A DNA stretch of 64,000 nucleotides from Lysinibacillus cavernae. Its GTDB lineage: Bacteria; Bacillota; Bacilli; Bacillales_A; Planococcaceae. A program made the position numbers and the translations under genes. The notes under the pieces were generated by a model. It ran no database searches. It worked only from the letters and a program-made list of their open reading frames with translations, and was not told the DNA's origin. This document shows, one piece after another, positions 27,169-34,872 of this stretch (position 1 is the stretch's first letter; each line of letters starts with the position of its first letter). The stretch is taken from the NCBI RefSeq assembly GCF_009724685.1, contig NZ_WMEF01000010.1, forward strand, positions 1 through 64,000, given 5' to 3'.

Positions 27169-27417
27169 TTAGTCTGTTAGAATGATAACAAAGACTACGA
27201 TAGAGGCTATTGCGAAAAAGGTTGCCATATACTTCATCCACTTCGCTTCTTTAACATAGCCTTGTGCTTCAAAACTCTTTGCTCTAAACCCGTTTGATAA
27301 GGCAAACATAATTGTCATAGCAAGTACGGCAAAATTAAATTTCCCCATAATAATAAATACGAGCGCCGCAATACTAAAAATTGCGACAAGAATAGATGAT
27401 AGCCACTTTCTGTTCAT
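27169..27417 (-). CDS. Small membrane protein of 82 residues, unknown
   Basis: Two or three hydrophobic segments (about 6-24, 28-42, 62-80) flank a short charged loop with RAKSFEAQGYVKEAKWMK. TAGGAGGA lies just before the ATG. It lies downstream of yidC behind that gene's terminator. I do not recognise the family. Confidence 0.75.
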   Translation of the reverse strand: MNRKWLSSILVAIFSIAALVFIIMGKFNFAVLAMTIMFALSNGFRAKSFEAQGYVKEAKWMKYMATFFAIASIVVFVIILTD

Positions 27418-27431
27418 CTTGCTGTCCTCCT

Positions 27432-27461
27432 AAAAAAATCGAGGCAACAGAGGCGCCTCGA
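27432..27461 (-). terminator. Terminator after yidC
   Basis: TCGAGGC pairs with GCCTCGA, followed by seven T residues on the minus strand, ten bases past the yidC stop. Confidence 0.85.
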
Positions 27462-27472
27462 CATCAATGAAT

Positions 27473-28234
27473 TTATGATTTTGCTTTTTCGGGATGCTCC
27501 GAATAATATTTACGTCCAATATATGTTTGGATAATCAACAATGCACCGCTGACTGACCAATATAGAGGTAGAGCAGCCATTGAAGACATTGAGATAAAGA
27601 CAATCATAATTGGTGAAATATAAATAAACATTTTCATCTGAGCTTTTTGTTGCTCAGGTACAGTCCATAATGATACACGAGCCTGGACTAGATAAACAAT
27701 CCCTGCAACAATGGTCATAATGATATCAGGTGAGCCCAAGCTAAACCATAAAAACTCATGTGATTTCACATCTGCAGAATACAAAATCGAGAAATAAAGT
27801 CCCATAATAATTGGCATTTGAATTAACATCGGTAAGCAACCCATATTGAGTGGATTAATGCCATGCTTTTGATAAAGAGCCATCATCTCTTGTTGATATT
27901 GCGTTTGCTCTTCTTTAGTCTTAGCTTCCTTCATTTTTTTCTGAACGGCTTCCATTTCAGGTTTAAACGCATCCATTTTCGTTTTCATCAATTGTTGCTG
28001 ACGATAGTTTTTCAACATAATCGGCATTAAGACTAAACGAATTAAAACAGTTATCGCAATGATCGCTAAACCATAGCTCCCTGAAAAGATATCATTCCCG
28101 AAAAATTCCAGTAAAAATTCCATAGGTTTTACAAAGATACTATAGAAAAAACCTTCTTTGTTTTCCACAGCTTGACAGCCACTAAGAACAAAAACGGCCA
28201 ATCCAAGCATTGAAAATAGTTTCAAATTTTTCAT
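27473..28234 (-). CDS. yidC: Membrane protein insertase YidC/Oxa1, lipoprotein form
   Basis: A 253-residue insertase of the Gram-positive YidC type (SpoIIIJ/YqjG). The signal peptide ends in the lipobox LSGC, followed by five membrane segments with the conserved MKNYRQQQLM loop and the NPLNMGCLPMLIQMPI segment. It inserts proteins alone or with SecYEG. No upstream MifM-like sensor ORF is present: only about 35 bases lie between the promoter and the start. Neither rnpA nor jag is nearby, so this is probably the second, YqjG-like copy. Confidence 0.93.
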   Translation of the reverse strand: MKNLKLFSMLGLAVFVLSGCQAVENKEGFFYSIFVKPMEFLLEFFGNDIFSGSYGLAIIAITVLIRLVLMPIMLKNYRQQQLMKTKMDAFKPEMEAVQKKMKEAKTKEEQTQYQQEMMALYQKHGINPLNMGCLPMLIQMPIIMGLYFSILYSADVKSHEFLWFSLGSPDIIMTIVAGIVYLVQARVSLWTVPEQQKAQMKMFIYISPIMIVFISMSSMAALPLYWSVSGALLIIQTYIGRKYYSEHPEKAKS

Positions 28235-28268
28235 TTTTCCACCTACTATTATTTATCAACTACTGTGA

Positions 28269-28298
28269 AGTATACCTTATACTGTCTATCTTTATCAA
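28269..28298 (-). promoter_or_regulatory. Sigma-A promoter of yidC
   Basis: The minus strand reads TTGATA (28293-28298), 18 bases, TATACT (28269-28274), five of six at each box, about 34 bases before the start codon. Confidence 0.6.
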
Positions 28299-28348
28299 AT
28301 AGCAAGTGCTACTAATTCTCGACGCTATTTCTTTATTATGATATTCGC

Positions 28349-28389
28349 AAAAAAGATGCGAACTTTAGCAATGCTAATTTGTTCGCACC
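28349..28389 (-). terminator. Terminator of the AraC-family gene
   Basis: GTGCGAAC pairs with GTTCGCAT across a 17-base loop that can itself fold (TTAGCATTGCTAA), followed by six T residues on the minus strand. Confidence 0.8.
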
Positions 28390-28407
28390 TTTTATTTGCT
28401 CAAAGAT

Positions 28408-29202
28408 TTAGACATTTTGTAATTCAGTTTCTGCCATTTCAAAACGATAAAATTCATGATGAAGCTCATCTCTAAAATGCTTTGGCGTAACTCCAGTGTA
28501 TTTTTTGAAAATACGAGTAAAATAACTTTGATTACAGAAATGGAATTGATCTGAGATAGAAGTAATACTTTTGTTTGTATGCCGTAAGTAGTATTGTGAT
28601 TCTTCTACACGTCGAACATTTAAATATTCGACTAATGTAATGCCTACATGTTCTCTAAAAATACGTGATAAGTGACTAGTACTTATATGAAAGTTATTGG
28701 CGATACTTTCTACAGTTAAATCGTTTTCTAGTTCATCATTTATATACATAATCACTTTGTTGACAGTTTGATGTCGGAAAGTCGGTTGTTTGCGATCTGC
28801 AATAAAGTAAACAAAGAAATCAATTAAATCATCGGCAAATTGTAAAAATTCTGCGTCTTTCATCTGATTTTCTATCATATCGTTACAAGCGATATTAAAA
28901 GCAAATGCTTTTTTCGAAGGTACTTGATTGTCCAGCAATTTGCGGGCGACGATTGATGACAAAACGGAAAAATAACTTCGGACAATTTTAATGACCTGCT
29001 TGCCAAAACGTATTGAAAGAATATCAATTAAATCATGCAAAGATTTTTTTGCTTTTGCAGATTCTAAATGGTAAATTTCAAAAATTAATTTCGACTCAAT
29101 ATTAAAAAATTCTTCGACACCGATATATTGGTTAATATTATCGATTTCTTGGAAGTATCTTTTGGATATCGTTTCTGACATAGAATGTTGATGTAGTTGC
29201 AT
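28408..29202 (-). CDS. AraC-family transcriptional regulator
   Basis: A 264-residue regulator. The C-terminal AraC double helix-turn-helix covers about residues 150-250, with LTVESIANNFHISTSHLSRI in the first and SITSISDQFHFCNQSYFTRI in the second. The N-terminal 145 residues are helical and match no ligand domain I know. The ATG at 29202 has GGGGAAG upstream; ATG 29214 is an alternative. It is divergent from the LytTR regulator across a 500-base AT-rich region. Its target is unknown. Confidence 0.88.
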   Translation of the reverse strand: MQLHQHSMSETISKRYFQEIDNINQYIGVEEFFNIESKLIFEIYHLESAKAKKSLHDLIDILSIRFGKQVIKIVRSYFSVLSSIVARKLLDNQVPSKKAFAFNIACNDMIENQMKDAEFLQFADDLIDFFVYFIADRKQPTFRHQTVNKVIMYINDELENDLTVESIANNFHISTSHLSRIFREHVGITLVEYLNVRRVEESQYYLRHTNKSITSISDQFHFCNQSYFTRIFKKYTGVTPKHFRDELHHEFYRFEMAETELQNV

Positions 29203-29706
29203 AATCTTCCCCATCTTTCCTCAGAGTGCACGAATTGCATGACAATATTTGACATCAATCGCAACGAATTAAAAATAAGAAAATAGTATTTGCTTATTCA
29301 ACATAAGAACTGAGTCCTATTTCACATTTTTTATAAAAAATAACTCTAAAATAACCCAACTAAAACACCAGATCTCAAAAAAATAGACTATACAGTGAAT
29401 TTTACCATATTCTGCGATTTCCTTTCAACCACATTTTAATTGATACTCTAGTTCTAATTTATCACATACGCATAGTAGAAACCTCGTATACATATACCTA
29501 ACAATTAAATTTTACCATATACCTATCAAAAAAAATTAGTCTTTATTTAAATTAATTTACAAATTATACAAAACATTTTGCATCATTCTAATGAGTCAAT
29601 CGACATTTTTCTATTTTATTCCTAAATCTTCTCTATATAATTTATATGAATATGTAGTAAAATAGATGATAATACTATTTTTAAAAGTTTAGATGAGGTG
29701 TTTATA
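29203..29706. other. AT-rich divergent regulatory region
   Basis: A 504-base region between araC-type and lytTR-type regulator genes. It contains two copies of AATTTTACCATAT (29398-29410 and 29508-29520, same orientation, 110 bases apart) and a TATAAT at 29636-29641 without a clear -35. No small ORF with a ribosome site is seen. Confidence 0.4.
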
Positions 29707-30357
29707 GTGGATCCAAAACAAATAGAAGAAATTATGGAGATTATTAAGGAATTCTTCCCTGAAAATACTTCCATCGCAATTTCTGATACCAATGAATATT
29801 TATATTACCAGCCGAGCAAAAAAGTTGATTTAAAAATTAAACCTGGCGACCCTATTAAAGAAGGTTCAGCTGCTCACAAAGCATTAAGCTATGGTCAAAA
29901 AATTAGCTCTTACATTGAACCTGATGTCTTCGGTGTCGCTTACTATGGAATGAGTATTCCTTTAATGGAGGAAGGCGAAACTAAAGGAGCTATTACTGCT
30001 ATCTTCCCGCAAAAACCATCAGCATTCTTAACAAACTATATTACAATCAAAATCGATGATTGCTGGTACCCAATCAAACATGATCAAGTGATTTATTTAG
30101 AAACTCAACTCCGTAAAACATTTGTTAAAACAATGACTCGTGAAGGTTATCACCGTTTAAACCTAAGTGATCTAGAGCTATTTTTAGCACCTGACTCATT
30201 TATTCGTTGTCACCGCTCTTATATCGTTAACATTGACTACATCGATGAAATTCAACCAGATTCACACTCAACGTTTTTATTAATTATGAAAGACGGTACA
30301 CGTATCCCTGTTAGCCAACGCTATGCAAGCTACTTCCGTCGTTCTTTAGGCTTCTAA
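29707..30357 (+). CDS. One-component LytTR regulator with a PAS-like sensory domain
   Basis: A 216-residue protein. The C-terminal LytTR DNA-binding domain (about 115-216) shows the family pattern VIYLETQLRKTFVKT, then SFIRCHRSYIVNIDYI and the final RIPVSQRY. The N-terminal part (about 1-105) resembles the small sensory domain of soluble YfmS-type chemoreceptors, with DTNEYLYYQPSKKVDLKIKP and VFGVAYYGMSIPL as hallmarks. There is no receiver domain, so it senses directly. The start is GTG at 29707 behind GAGGTG. It lies directly upstream of the CoA-transferase gene and probably controls it. Confidence 0.87.
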   Translation: MDPKQIEEIMEIIKEFFPENTSIAISDTNEYLYYQPSKKVDLKIKPGDPIKEGSAAHKALSYGQKISSYIEPDVFGVAYYGMSIPLMEEGETKGAITAIFPQKPSAFLTNYITIKIDDCWYPIKHDQVIYLETQLRKTFVKTMTREGYHRLNLSDLELFLAPDSFIRCHRSYIVNIDYIDEIQPDSHSTFLLIMKDGTRIPVSQRYASYFRRSLGF

Positions 30358-30362
30358 TTTTT

Positions 30363-30410
30363 AAGTACAACGAGCAATTTTTTAAAATTGTTCGTTGTAC
30401 TTTTTTTACG
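30363..30410 (+). terminator. Terminator of the LytTR gene
   Basis: AAGTACAACGAGCAATT pairs with AATTGTTCGTTGTACTT, followed by a T run; a strong, near-perfect 17-base stem. Confidence 0.92.
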
Positions 30411-30469
30411 CTAAAATTGACTACTTCTCTTCCCACATTAACAATTTTCACATAGTTTTTAATGTAGAA

Positions 30470-30559
30470 ATCAACTAAATTTATACAGCTCTACAATAAA
30501 ACGTTTTCTCTGTCGAAAAATCAACTTAATGCTCGGTTTTCCTTTTTTTACTCAATTTA
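30470..30559 (-). promoter_or_regulatory. Three LytTR-like half-sites upstream of the CoA-transferase gene
   Basis: The AgrA/LytTR half-site consensus is [TA][AC][CA]GTTN[AG][TG]. The minus strand has TAAGTTGAT at 30520-30528 (all positions match), TAAATTGAG at 30551-30559 (one mismatch) and TTAGTTGAT at 30470-30478 (one mismatch). The two proximal sites share a longer repeat of 12 of 13 bases and are 31 bases apart, about three turns. The nearest ends 15 bases before the -35 box, a place suited to activation. Confidence 0.55.
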
Positions 30560-30574
30560 ATGCTATTCTTAAAG

Positions 30575-30603
30575 TTTTTGTGACAATTTGGTGATAGTAT
30601 TAT
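30575..30603 (+). promoter_or_regulatory. Probable activator-dependent promoter of the CoA-transferase gene
   Basis: TATTAT (30598-30603) is a good -10, but the -35 at 17 bases (TTTTTG, 30575-30580) is poor, as expected for a promoter that needs an activator bound just upstream. Confidence 0.45.
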
Positions 30604-30667
30604 TCAAATGGTTGGAGTCATACTACAACTGAATAAACAGAAAATTCTCAAATGTTTTTTCTAGTTT

Positions 30668-30681
30668 TGTAATCGGTTTCC
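30668..30681. promoter_or_regulatory. Catabolite response element (cre)
   Basis: TGTAATCGGTTTCC matches the CcpA consensus TGWAANCGNTNWCA at 13 of 14 positions. It lies between the promoter and the start codon (30 bases upstream of the gene), where CcpA would block elongation when glucose is present. Confidence 0.65.
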
Positions 30682-30710
30682 ATCAAAATTATTTAGGGGA
30701 GGATTTTTTT

Positions 30711-32231
30711 ATGGATGCAAATGTTCAAAAACGCCTAGGTTTAAAAGAACTTGAGAGTAAAATTGTCACTGCTGAAGCAGCAGCAGCACTTATTTCTAAC
30801 GGTGATGTAGTTGGGATGAGTGGTTTTACTCGTGCTGGGGATGCAAAAGTTGTTCCAATGGCATTAGTTGAGCGCGCTAAAAATGAAGAATTCAAAATTG
30901 ATGTATATACAGGTGCATCATTAGGACCAGAAGTAGACAAGTACTTAGCAGAAGCTGGTGCAATTCGTAAACGTGGACCATTCCAAGGTGACGCTGGTAT
31001 CCGTAATTTAATTAATTCTGGTGATGTCTTATATGTAGATGCTCATCTTTCACATAATGCTGAGCTAGTACGCCAAGGAATTATCGGTCCAATTAACTAT
31101 CTAATTCTTGAAGCTGTTGCAATTACTGAAGAAGGATTAATCATTCCAACAAATTCTGTAGGTAACTCACCAATCTTTGCAGAATATGCTGAGAACATTA
31201 TTATCGAGTTAAACATTTCACATCCAGAAGCATTAATCGGTATCCACGATATTTATGTACCAGGTGAACAAGGTAACCGAGAAGCAATTCCAATGACAAA
31301 TGCTATGCAACGCATTGGTGAAATCGGTATCAAAGTGGATCCAGCTAAAATTAAAGCAATTGTTATTTCTGAAGAACCAGATGCTCCTTCACTAATCGTA
31401 CCACCAGATGAAGAAACACAAAGAATGGCAAACATTTTATTAGACTTCTTCAGTGACGAAATTAAAGCTGGCCGTTTAACAAAACAATTAATGCCATTGC
31501 AATCTGGTGTAGGGTCTGTAGCAAATGCTGTACTTGATGGCTTTGCAGATTCAGAATTTGAAGATTTAATTGTTGCATCAGAAGTACTTCAAGATGCTGT
31601 ATTCAACCTAATCGATGCCGGTAAAGTTAAATTTGCTGCTGCTACTTCAATTACACTGACTGAAGAATTACAGAAAAAAGTATACGGCAATTTAGACAAA
31701 TATGCCGATAAAATTTGCTTACGTTCACAAGAAATTTCTAACCACCCAGAGCTTATCCGTCGTTTGGGACTAATCTCAATCAATACTGCTCTTGAGTTAG
31801 ATATCTATGGTAACGTAAACTCTACGCATGTATCTGGAACTCGCATGATGAACGGTATCGGTGGTTCAGGTGACTTCGCACGTAACGCACGTCTTGGTAT
31901 TTTTGTCACAAAATCGTATGCAAAAGGTGGAGCAATCTCTTCTATCGTGCCAATGGTTTCTCACGTTGACCATACTGAGCATGATGTAGATGTAATCGTA
32001 ACTGAGCAAGGTATTGCTGACTTACGTGGTCTTGCACCAAAAGAGCGTGTACCTTTAATTATTGAAAACTGTGCACACCCAGATTACAAAGAGCAATTAT
32101 GGGATTACTACAACCGTGCTGTTGAAGCAACTGGTAACCAACAAACACCTCATATTTTAGAGGAAGCACTTTCTTGGCATGTAAATCTTGCTAAAAACAA
32201 GACAATGAAAAAAGAAGTTGCAAAAGCTTAA
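30711..32231 (+). CDS. Acetyl-CoA hydrolase/transferase family (succinyl-CoA:acetate CoA-transferase type)
   Basis: A 506-residue class I CoA-transferase of the Cat1/AarC/ScpC group, which moves CoA between succinyl-CoA and acetate or propionate. The catalytic glutamate is in VASEVLQDAV, and the glycine-rich oxyanion loop is in GIGGSGDFARNA. The ribosome site AGGGGAGG is strong. The leader has LytTR half-sites and a cre element, so it is probably switched on by the upstream LytTR regulator when its ligand is present and repressed by glucose. Substrate preference cannot be read from the sequence. Confidence 0.9.
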   Translation: MDANVQKRLGLKELESKIVTAEAAAALISNGDVVGMSGFTRAGDAKVVPMALVERAKNEEFKIDVYTGASLGPEVDKYLAEAGAIRKRGPFQGDAGIRNLINSGDVLYVDAHLSHNAELVRQGIIGPINYLILEAVAITEEGLIIPTNSVGNSPIFAEYAENIIIELNISHPEALIGIHDIYVPGEQGNREAIPMTNAMQRIGEIGIKVDPAKIKAIVISEEPDAPSLIVPPDEETQRMANILLDFFSDEIKAGRLTKQLMPLQSGVGSVANAVLDGFADSEFEDLIVASEVLQDAVFNLIDAGKVKFAAATSITLTEELQKKVYGNLDKYADKICLRSQEISNHPELIRRLGLISINTALELDIYGNVNSTHVSGTRMMNGIGGSGDFARNARLGIFVTKSYAKGGAISSIVPMVSHVDHTEHDVDVIVTEQGIADLRGLAPKERVPLIIENCAHPDYKEQLWDYYNRAVEATGNQQTPHILEEALSWHVNLAKNKTMKKEVAKA

Positions 32232-32243
32232 TTACTAAATTAT

Positions 32244-32283
32244 GGACGTCTAATAAGTCAAAACTTATTGGACGTTCTTTTTT
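32244..32283 (+). terminator. Terminator of the CoA-transferase gene
   Basis: GGACGTCTAATAAGT pairs with ACTTATTGGACGT around CAAA, followed by a T run. Confidence 0.9.
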
Positions 32284-32404
32284 TCTGTACCGAAAGCGAC
32301 GCGGATCGGTTATTTGTTGTCAAAGAATATGACTATTACTTCAACTCGCGAGCTCGAAAAAACCTGTACATATTGTTTATCTATGCGAAAGCGAAGCTCA
32401 GCTG

Positions 32405-32426
32405 CAATTACGCCAAGACGTAATTG
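32405..32426. repeat. Dispersed palindromic repeat, copy 1
   Basis: A 22-base imperfect palindrome with perfect 8-base arms CAATTACG/CGTAATTG around CCAAGA. Related 22-base copies lie at 53378-53399 and 60202-60223, all intergenic. The flank on the left, with AGCGAAGCTCAGCTG, may belong to a longer element. Confidence 0.5.
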
Positions 32427-32495
32427 ATTAGGAAATGTTATAATAGAACTATATGAAACTAACTTACTATCATGTTCTATTTCATCGGAGGAGCT

Positions 32496-33638
32496 ATGAA
32501 GAAATTTATCTATGTTATTATTTTCTTTTCTTTTTTCGACCTTTTTACCCAGCTTCCTGTTATGAGTACATATGCTGAATCTTTAGGAGCATCAGCATTC
32601 CTAACGGGCCTTGCAGTGGGCATGTATTCACTTTCCAATACATTTGGTAATATCATTTCGGGCTTTTTAACGGATCGTAAAGGACCTTTTATCATACTAA
32701 TAGTTGGTCTTTTAACAACAGGTTTGTCGTTAACACTTTATAATTTAATTGAGGAGCCAATTGCTCTTTTAATCGTACGTTTTGTCCATGGACTTGTGGC
32801 AGGTTTCATTGTTCCTGCTGCCTTTACATTTTTAGCAAACGCTACTGAGCAAGAAAAAAGAGGTAAGGGTAGTGCTATTTCTGGTGCATTTGTTGGTATT
32901 GCAGCGATTATTGGTCCTGCGTTTAGTGGTATATTAGCAAGTCGAACAAGTGTCCCATTTGTTTTCAATATCACTGCAAGCTTTATGCTTCTGCTAGGAA
33001 TTCTTGCATTCTTTATACTGAAAGCCAATCAAGAAAAAAGTGAGAAAGCAGAGCCTAGTACGTATATTCCGATCAGTGTATTTTTTAATAACACAGGAAC
33101 AGTAAAGGCATTTTTAGGCGCCTTTTTCTTAATGTTTTCTCAAGGTGTAATTGCTTATCTACTTCCACTTAAAGTTCAATCTTTAGGCTTTGACTCTCGT
33201 TTAAGCGGCACTTTAATGAGCACATTTGGTATTATTGCTGTCCTTGTTTTTCTATTACCAACAAATCGGATTTTTGATAAGGTAAATCCACTGAAAACAT
33301 TGTCTTTTGGTATTAGTTTAATGGGAATAAGTCAATTATTAATTAGCCAAGCAGATTCAAGCTCCTTACTATATGTAGCGATGGCTTGCTATGGAGTCGG
33401 ATTCGGTTTCCTATTCCCATCAGTGAACTCACTACTAATTGACTCTACGACTGCTGAAGTAAGAGGGAAAGCATATGGCTATTTCTATGCATTTTTCTCT
33501 CTTGGTGTAGTTTTAGGCTCTTCTTTACTAGGCTGGCTGTCACTTGGTATTATCAGCGGCTTTATCTTTACTGGGATTGTATTGTTGCTCTTTGCTGGAG
33601 CTATTCTTATTCCACGCAAAAGACCTTCTCATGCTTAA
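32496..33638 (+). CDS. MFS transporter
   Basis: A 380-residue major facilitator with 12 predicted membrane segments. Motif A reads GFLTDRKGPFIIL, and the TM5 region reads GAFVGIAAIIGPAFSGILA, which suits an efflux antiporter. The ATG at 32496 follows CGGAGGAG. The stop codon lies inside the terminator hairpin. The substrate is unknown. Confidence 0.87.
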   Translation: MKKFIYVIIFFSFFDLFTQLPVMSTYAESLGASAFLTGLAVGMYSLSNTFGNIISGFLTDRKGPFIILIVGLLTTGLSLTLYNLIEEPIALLIVRFVHGLVAGFIVPAAFTFLANATEQEKRGKGSAISGAFVGIAAIIGPAFSGILASRTSVPFVFNITASFMLLLGILAFFILKANQEKSEKAEPSTYIPISVFFNNTGTVKAFLGAFFLMFSQGVIAYLLPLKVQSLGFDSRLSGTLMSTFGIIAVLVFLLPTNRIFDKVNPLKTLSFGISLMGISQLLISQADSSSLLYVAMACYGVGFGFLFPSVNSLLIDSTTAEVRGKAYGYFYAFFSLGVVLGSSLLGWLSLGIISGFIFTGIVLLLFAGAILIPRKRPSHA

Positions 33639-33652
33639 ATGAGAAGGTTTTG
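33623..33652 (+). terminator. Terminator overlapping the end of the MFS gene
   Basis: ACCTTCTCAT pairs perfectly with ATGAGAAGGT around GCTTAA, followed by TTTG and T-rich sequence. The stop codon TAA is in the loop. Confidence 0.8.
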
Positions 33653-33655
33653 TTA

Positions 33656-33964
33656 TTATTTTTCTTTTTCTTGAATTTCTTCATTATAGAAATGAACACC
33701 CGTATGTCCTCCACCCTCAGCTACCATTTCATTCGAAGCAATTTTAGTTGGAGATGTGCCGGCCTCTGTTGCTACCTCTGCCGTTACACGCTCCGTAATT
33801 TTGCCATCCATGTTAGGACCTGCTGAAAGATACGACTCTAATTTGGCTTTCATACCATTAAACATCGTTAGCGCTTTATCACGATTCTCTTTTTTACTTA
33901 AATAAGATGCTGCTAACCCCGCTAAACCTGCGATGACAACACCTGTGCCTTTTCGTTTTGCCAT
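33656..33964 (-). CDS. Small YtxH-like protein, 102 residues
   Basis: A short basic N-terminus is followed by an Ala/Gly-rich segment (VVIAGLAGLAASYL) that may touch the membrane, and a hydrophilic tail. The layout recalls YtxH-type stress proteins, but the match is weak. The ribosome site TAGGAGG is strong. Function unknown. Confidence 0.7.
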   Translation of the reverse strand: MAKRKGTGVVIAGLAGLAASYLSKKENRDKALTMFNGMKAKLESYLSAGPNMDGKITERVTAEVATEAGTSPTKIASNEMVAEGGGHTGVHFYNEEIQEKEK

Positions 33965-34285
33965 GATTTATTACCTCCTAAAAATATAGAAACTAGCTCT
34001 GTACTAAAGTTTTTCCCTATTCTTAGAAGAATAAACATTATTTTTTTATTATTTCTAGCATATATATTAATGTAAGATTAATACTTGCTCTTTTATCTAG
34101 TAATAATTCTGCTATTTCAATACAATACGTCTTGTTTTTATTAAAGACAATCTTAATCATTCTCCTATCAGAAGCCACCCTAAAACCTTAAGTTTTTTCA
34201 TTCATCCTAATTTTGTAACAATTTATGATTATAAAAGGCAAGTAAAGGGAATTAATGAATTAATACTAAAAACAGGAGAGTGGTT
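33965..34285. other. AT-rich intergenic region
   Basis: This holds the promoters of the small genes on both sides, which I cannot place with confidence. No gene is seen. Confidence 0.35.
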
Positions 34286-34390
34286 ATGATGAAGGAATTA
34301 GATTTAGCTTATGATTGGATAGATATGGCTTCATTAATAGTTGGAGCTGGCTTCTTAACAGGTCTAATTTATAGTGTCATTCTACTGTAA
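34286..34390 (+). CDS. Small membrane protein of 34 residues
   Basis: The frame starts ATGATG and encodes MMKELDLAYDWIDMASL followed by one hydrophobic helix (IVGAGFLTGLIYSVILL). AGGAGAGTGG sits before the start, and a terminator follows within 35 bases. A short acidic N-terminus with a single membrane helix is the only visible architecture. Not recognised. Confidence 0.6.
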   Translation: MMKELDLAYDWIDMASLIVGAGFLTGLIYSVILL

Positions 34391-34424
34391 GGAGCTGCTT
34401 AAATGATTTGCTCTAGCAATTAAA

Positions 34425-34468
34425 AAGGCAATCCGCTTTACTCCAAAGCAGATTGCCTTATTTTTTAT
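34425..34468. terminator. Bidirectional terminator
   Basis: AAGGCAATC-C-GCTTT pairs with AAAGC-A-GATTGCCTT. It is T-rich downstream on the plus strand and followed by TTTTTAATTG on the minus strand, serving the 34-residue ORF and the acetyltransferase. Confidence 0.85.
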
Positions 34469-34746
34469 TGTTTCACATCATTATATGCATCTGATTTTTC
34501 AAATGCTGCAACAACGTAGGAACACACAGCTTCCATTTTATAGCCTTTTTCACGTGCATACGATGCTGCTTGGTCGAGTAATTGTTTGGCCACACCCTGA
34601 CCTCGGAGCTTATCTGATACATATGTGTGATCCATTACCATTACCGAGCCATTTTGCTGCCAAGTAATTTCTGCTAGTCTTTCCCCTTCTTGCTCATTCA
34701 AAAATGCAAATTTATCTTCAGCTAGTTGCTGTAATTGGAATTCCAT
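34465..34746 (-). CDS. Short GNAT-like acetyltransferase (YjdJ/NATD1-like)
   Basis: A 93-residue minimal GNAT of the NATD1-like type. The CoA-binding loop is KLRGQGVAKQLLDQA, followed by YKMEAVCSYVVAAFEK, with the C-S-Y-V motif typical of the group. AGGAGTGG precedes the ATG. The acceptor is unknown. Confidence 0.85.
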   Translation of the reverse strand: MEFQLQQLAEDKFAFLNEQEGERLAEITWQQNGSVMVMDHTYVSDKLRGQGVAKQLLDQAASYAREKGYKMEAVCSYVVAAFEKSDAYNDVKQ

Positions 34747-34810
34747 TTCTCACCACTCCTTTTATTCATAGTATCATAGCTTTTTATATTTTCACAAAAT
34801 TTATGTACAT

Positions 34811-34856
34811 AAAAAGAATCTGTTTACCTACACTAGTAAGTTCTACAGATTCTTTT
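34811..34856 (-). terminator. Terminator after the YpuA-like gene
   Basis: AAAGAATCTGT pairs with ACAGATTCTTT across a 21-base loop, followed by TT-rich sequence. Confidence 0.7.
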
Positions 34857-34872
34857 CTATTACATATAGACT

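Noticed and set aside
28235..28268. MifM-like leader ORF before yidC
   Set aside because: Only about 35 bases lie between the promoter and the yidC start, too short for a sensor ORF.
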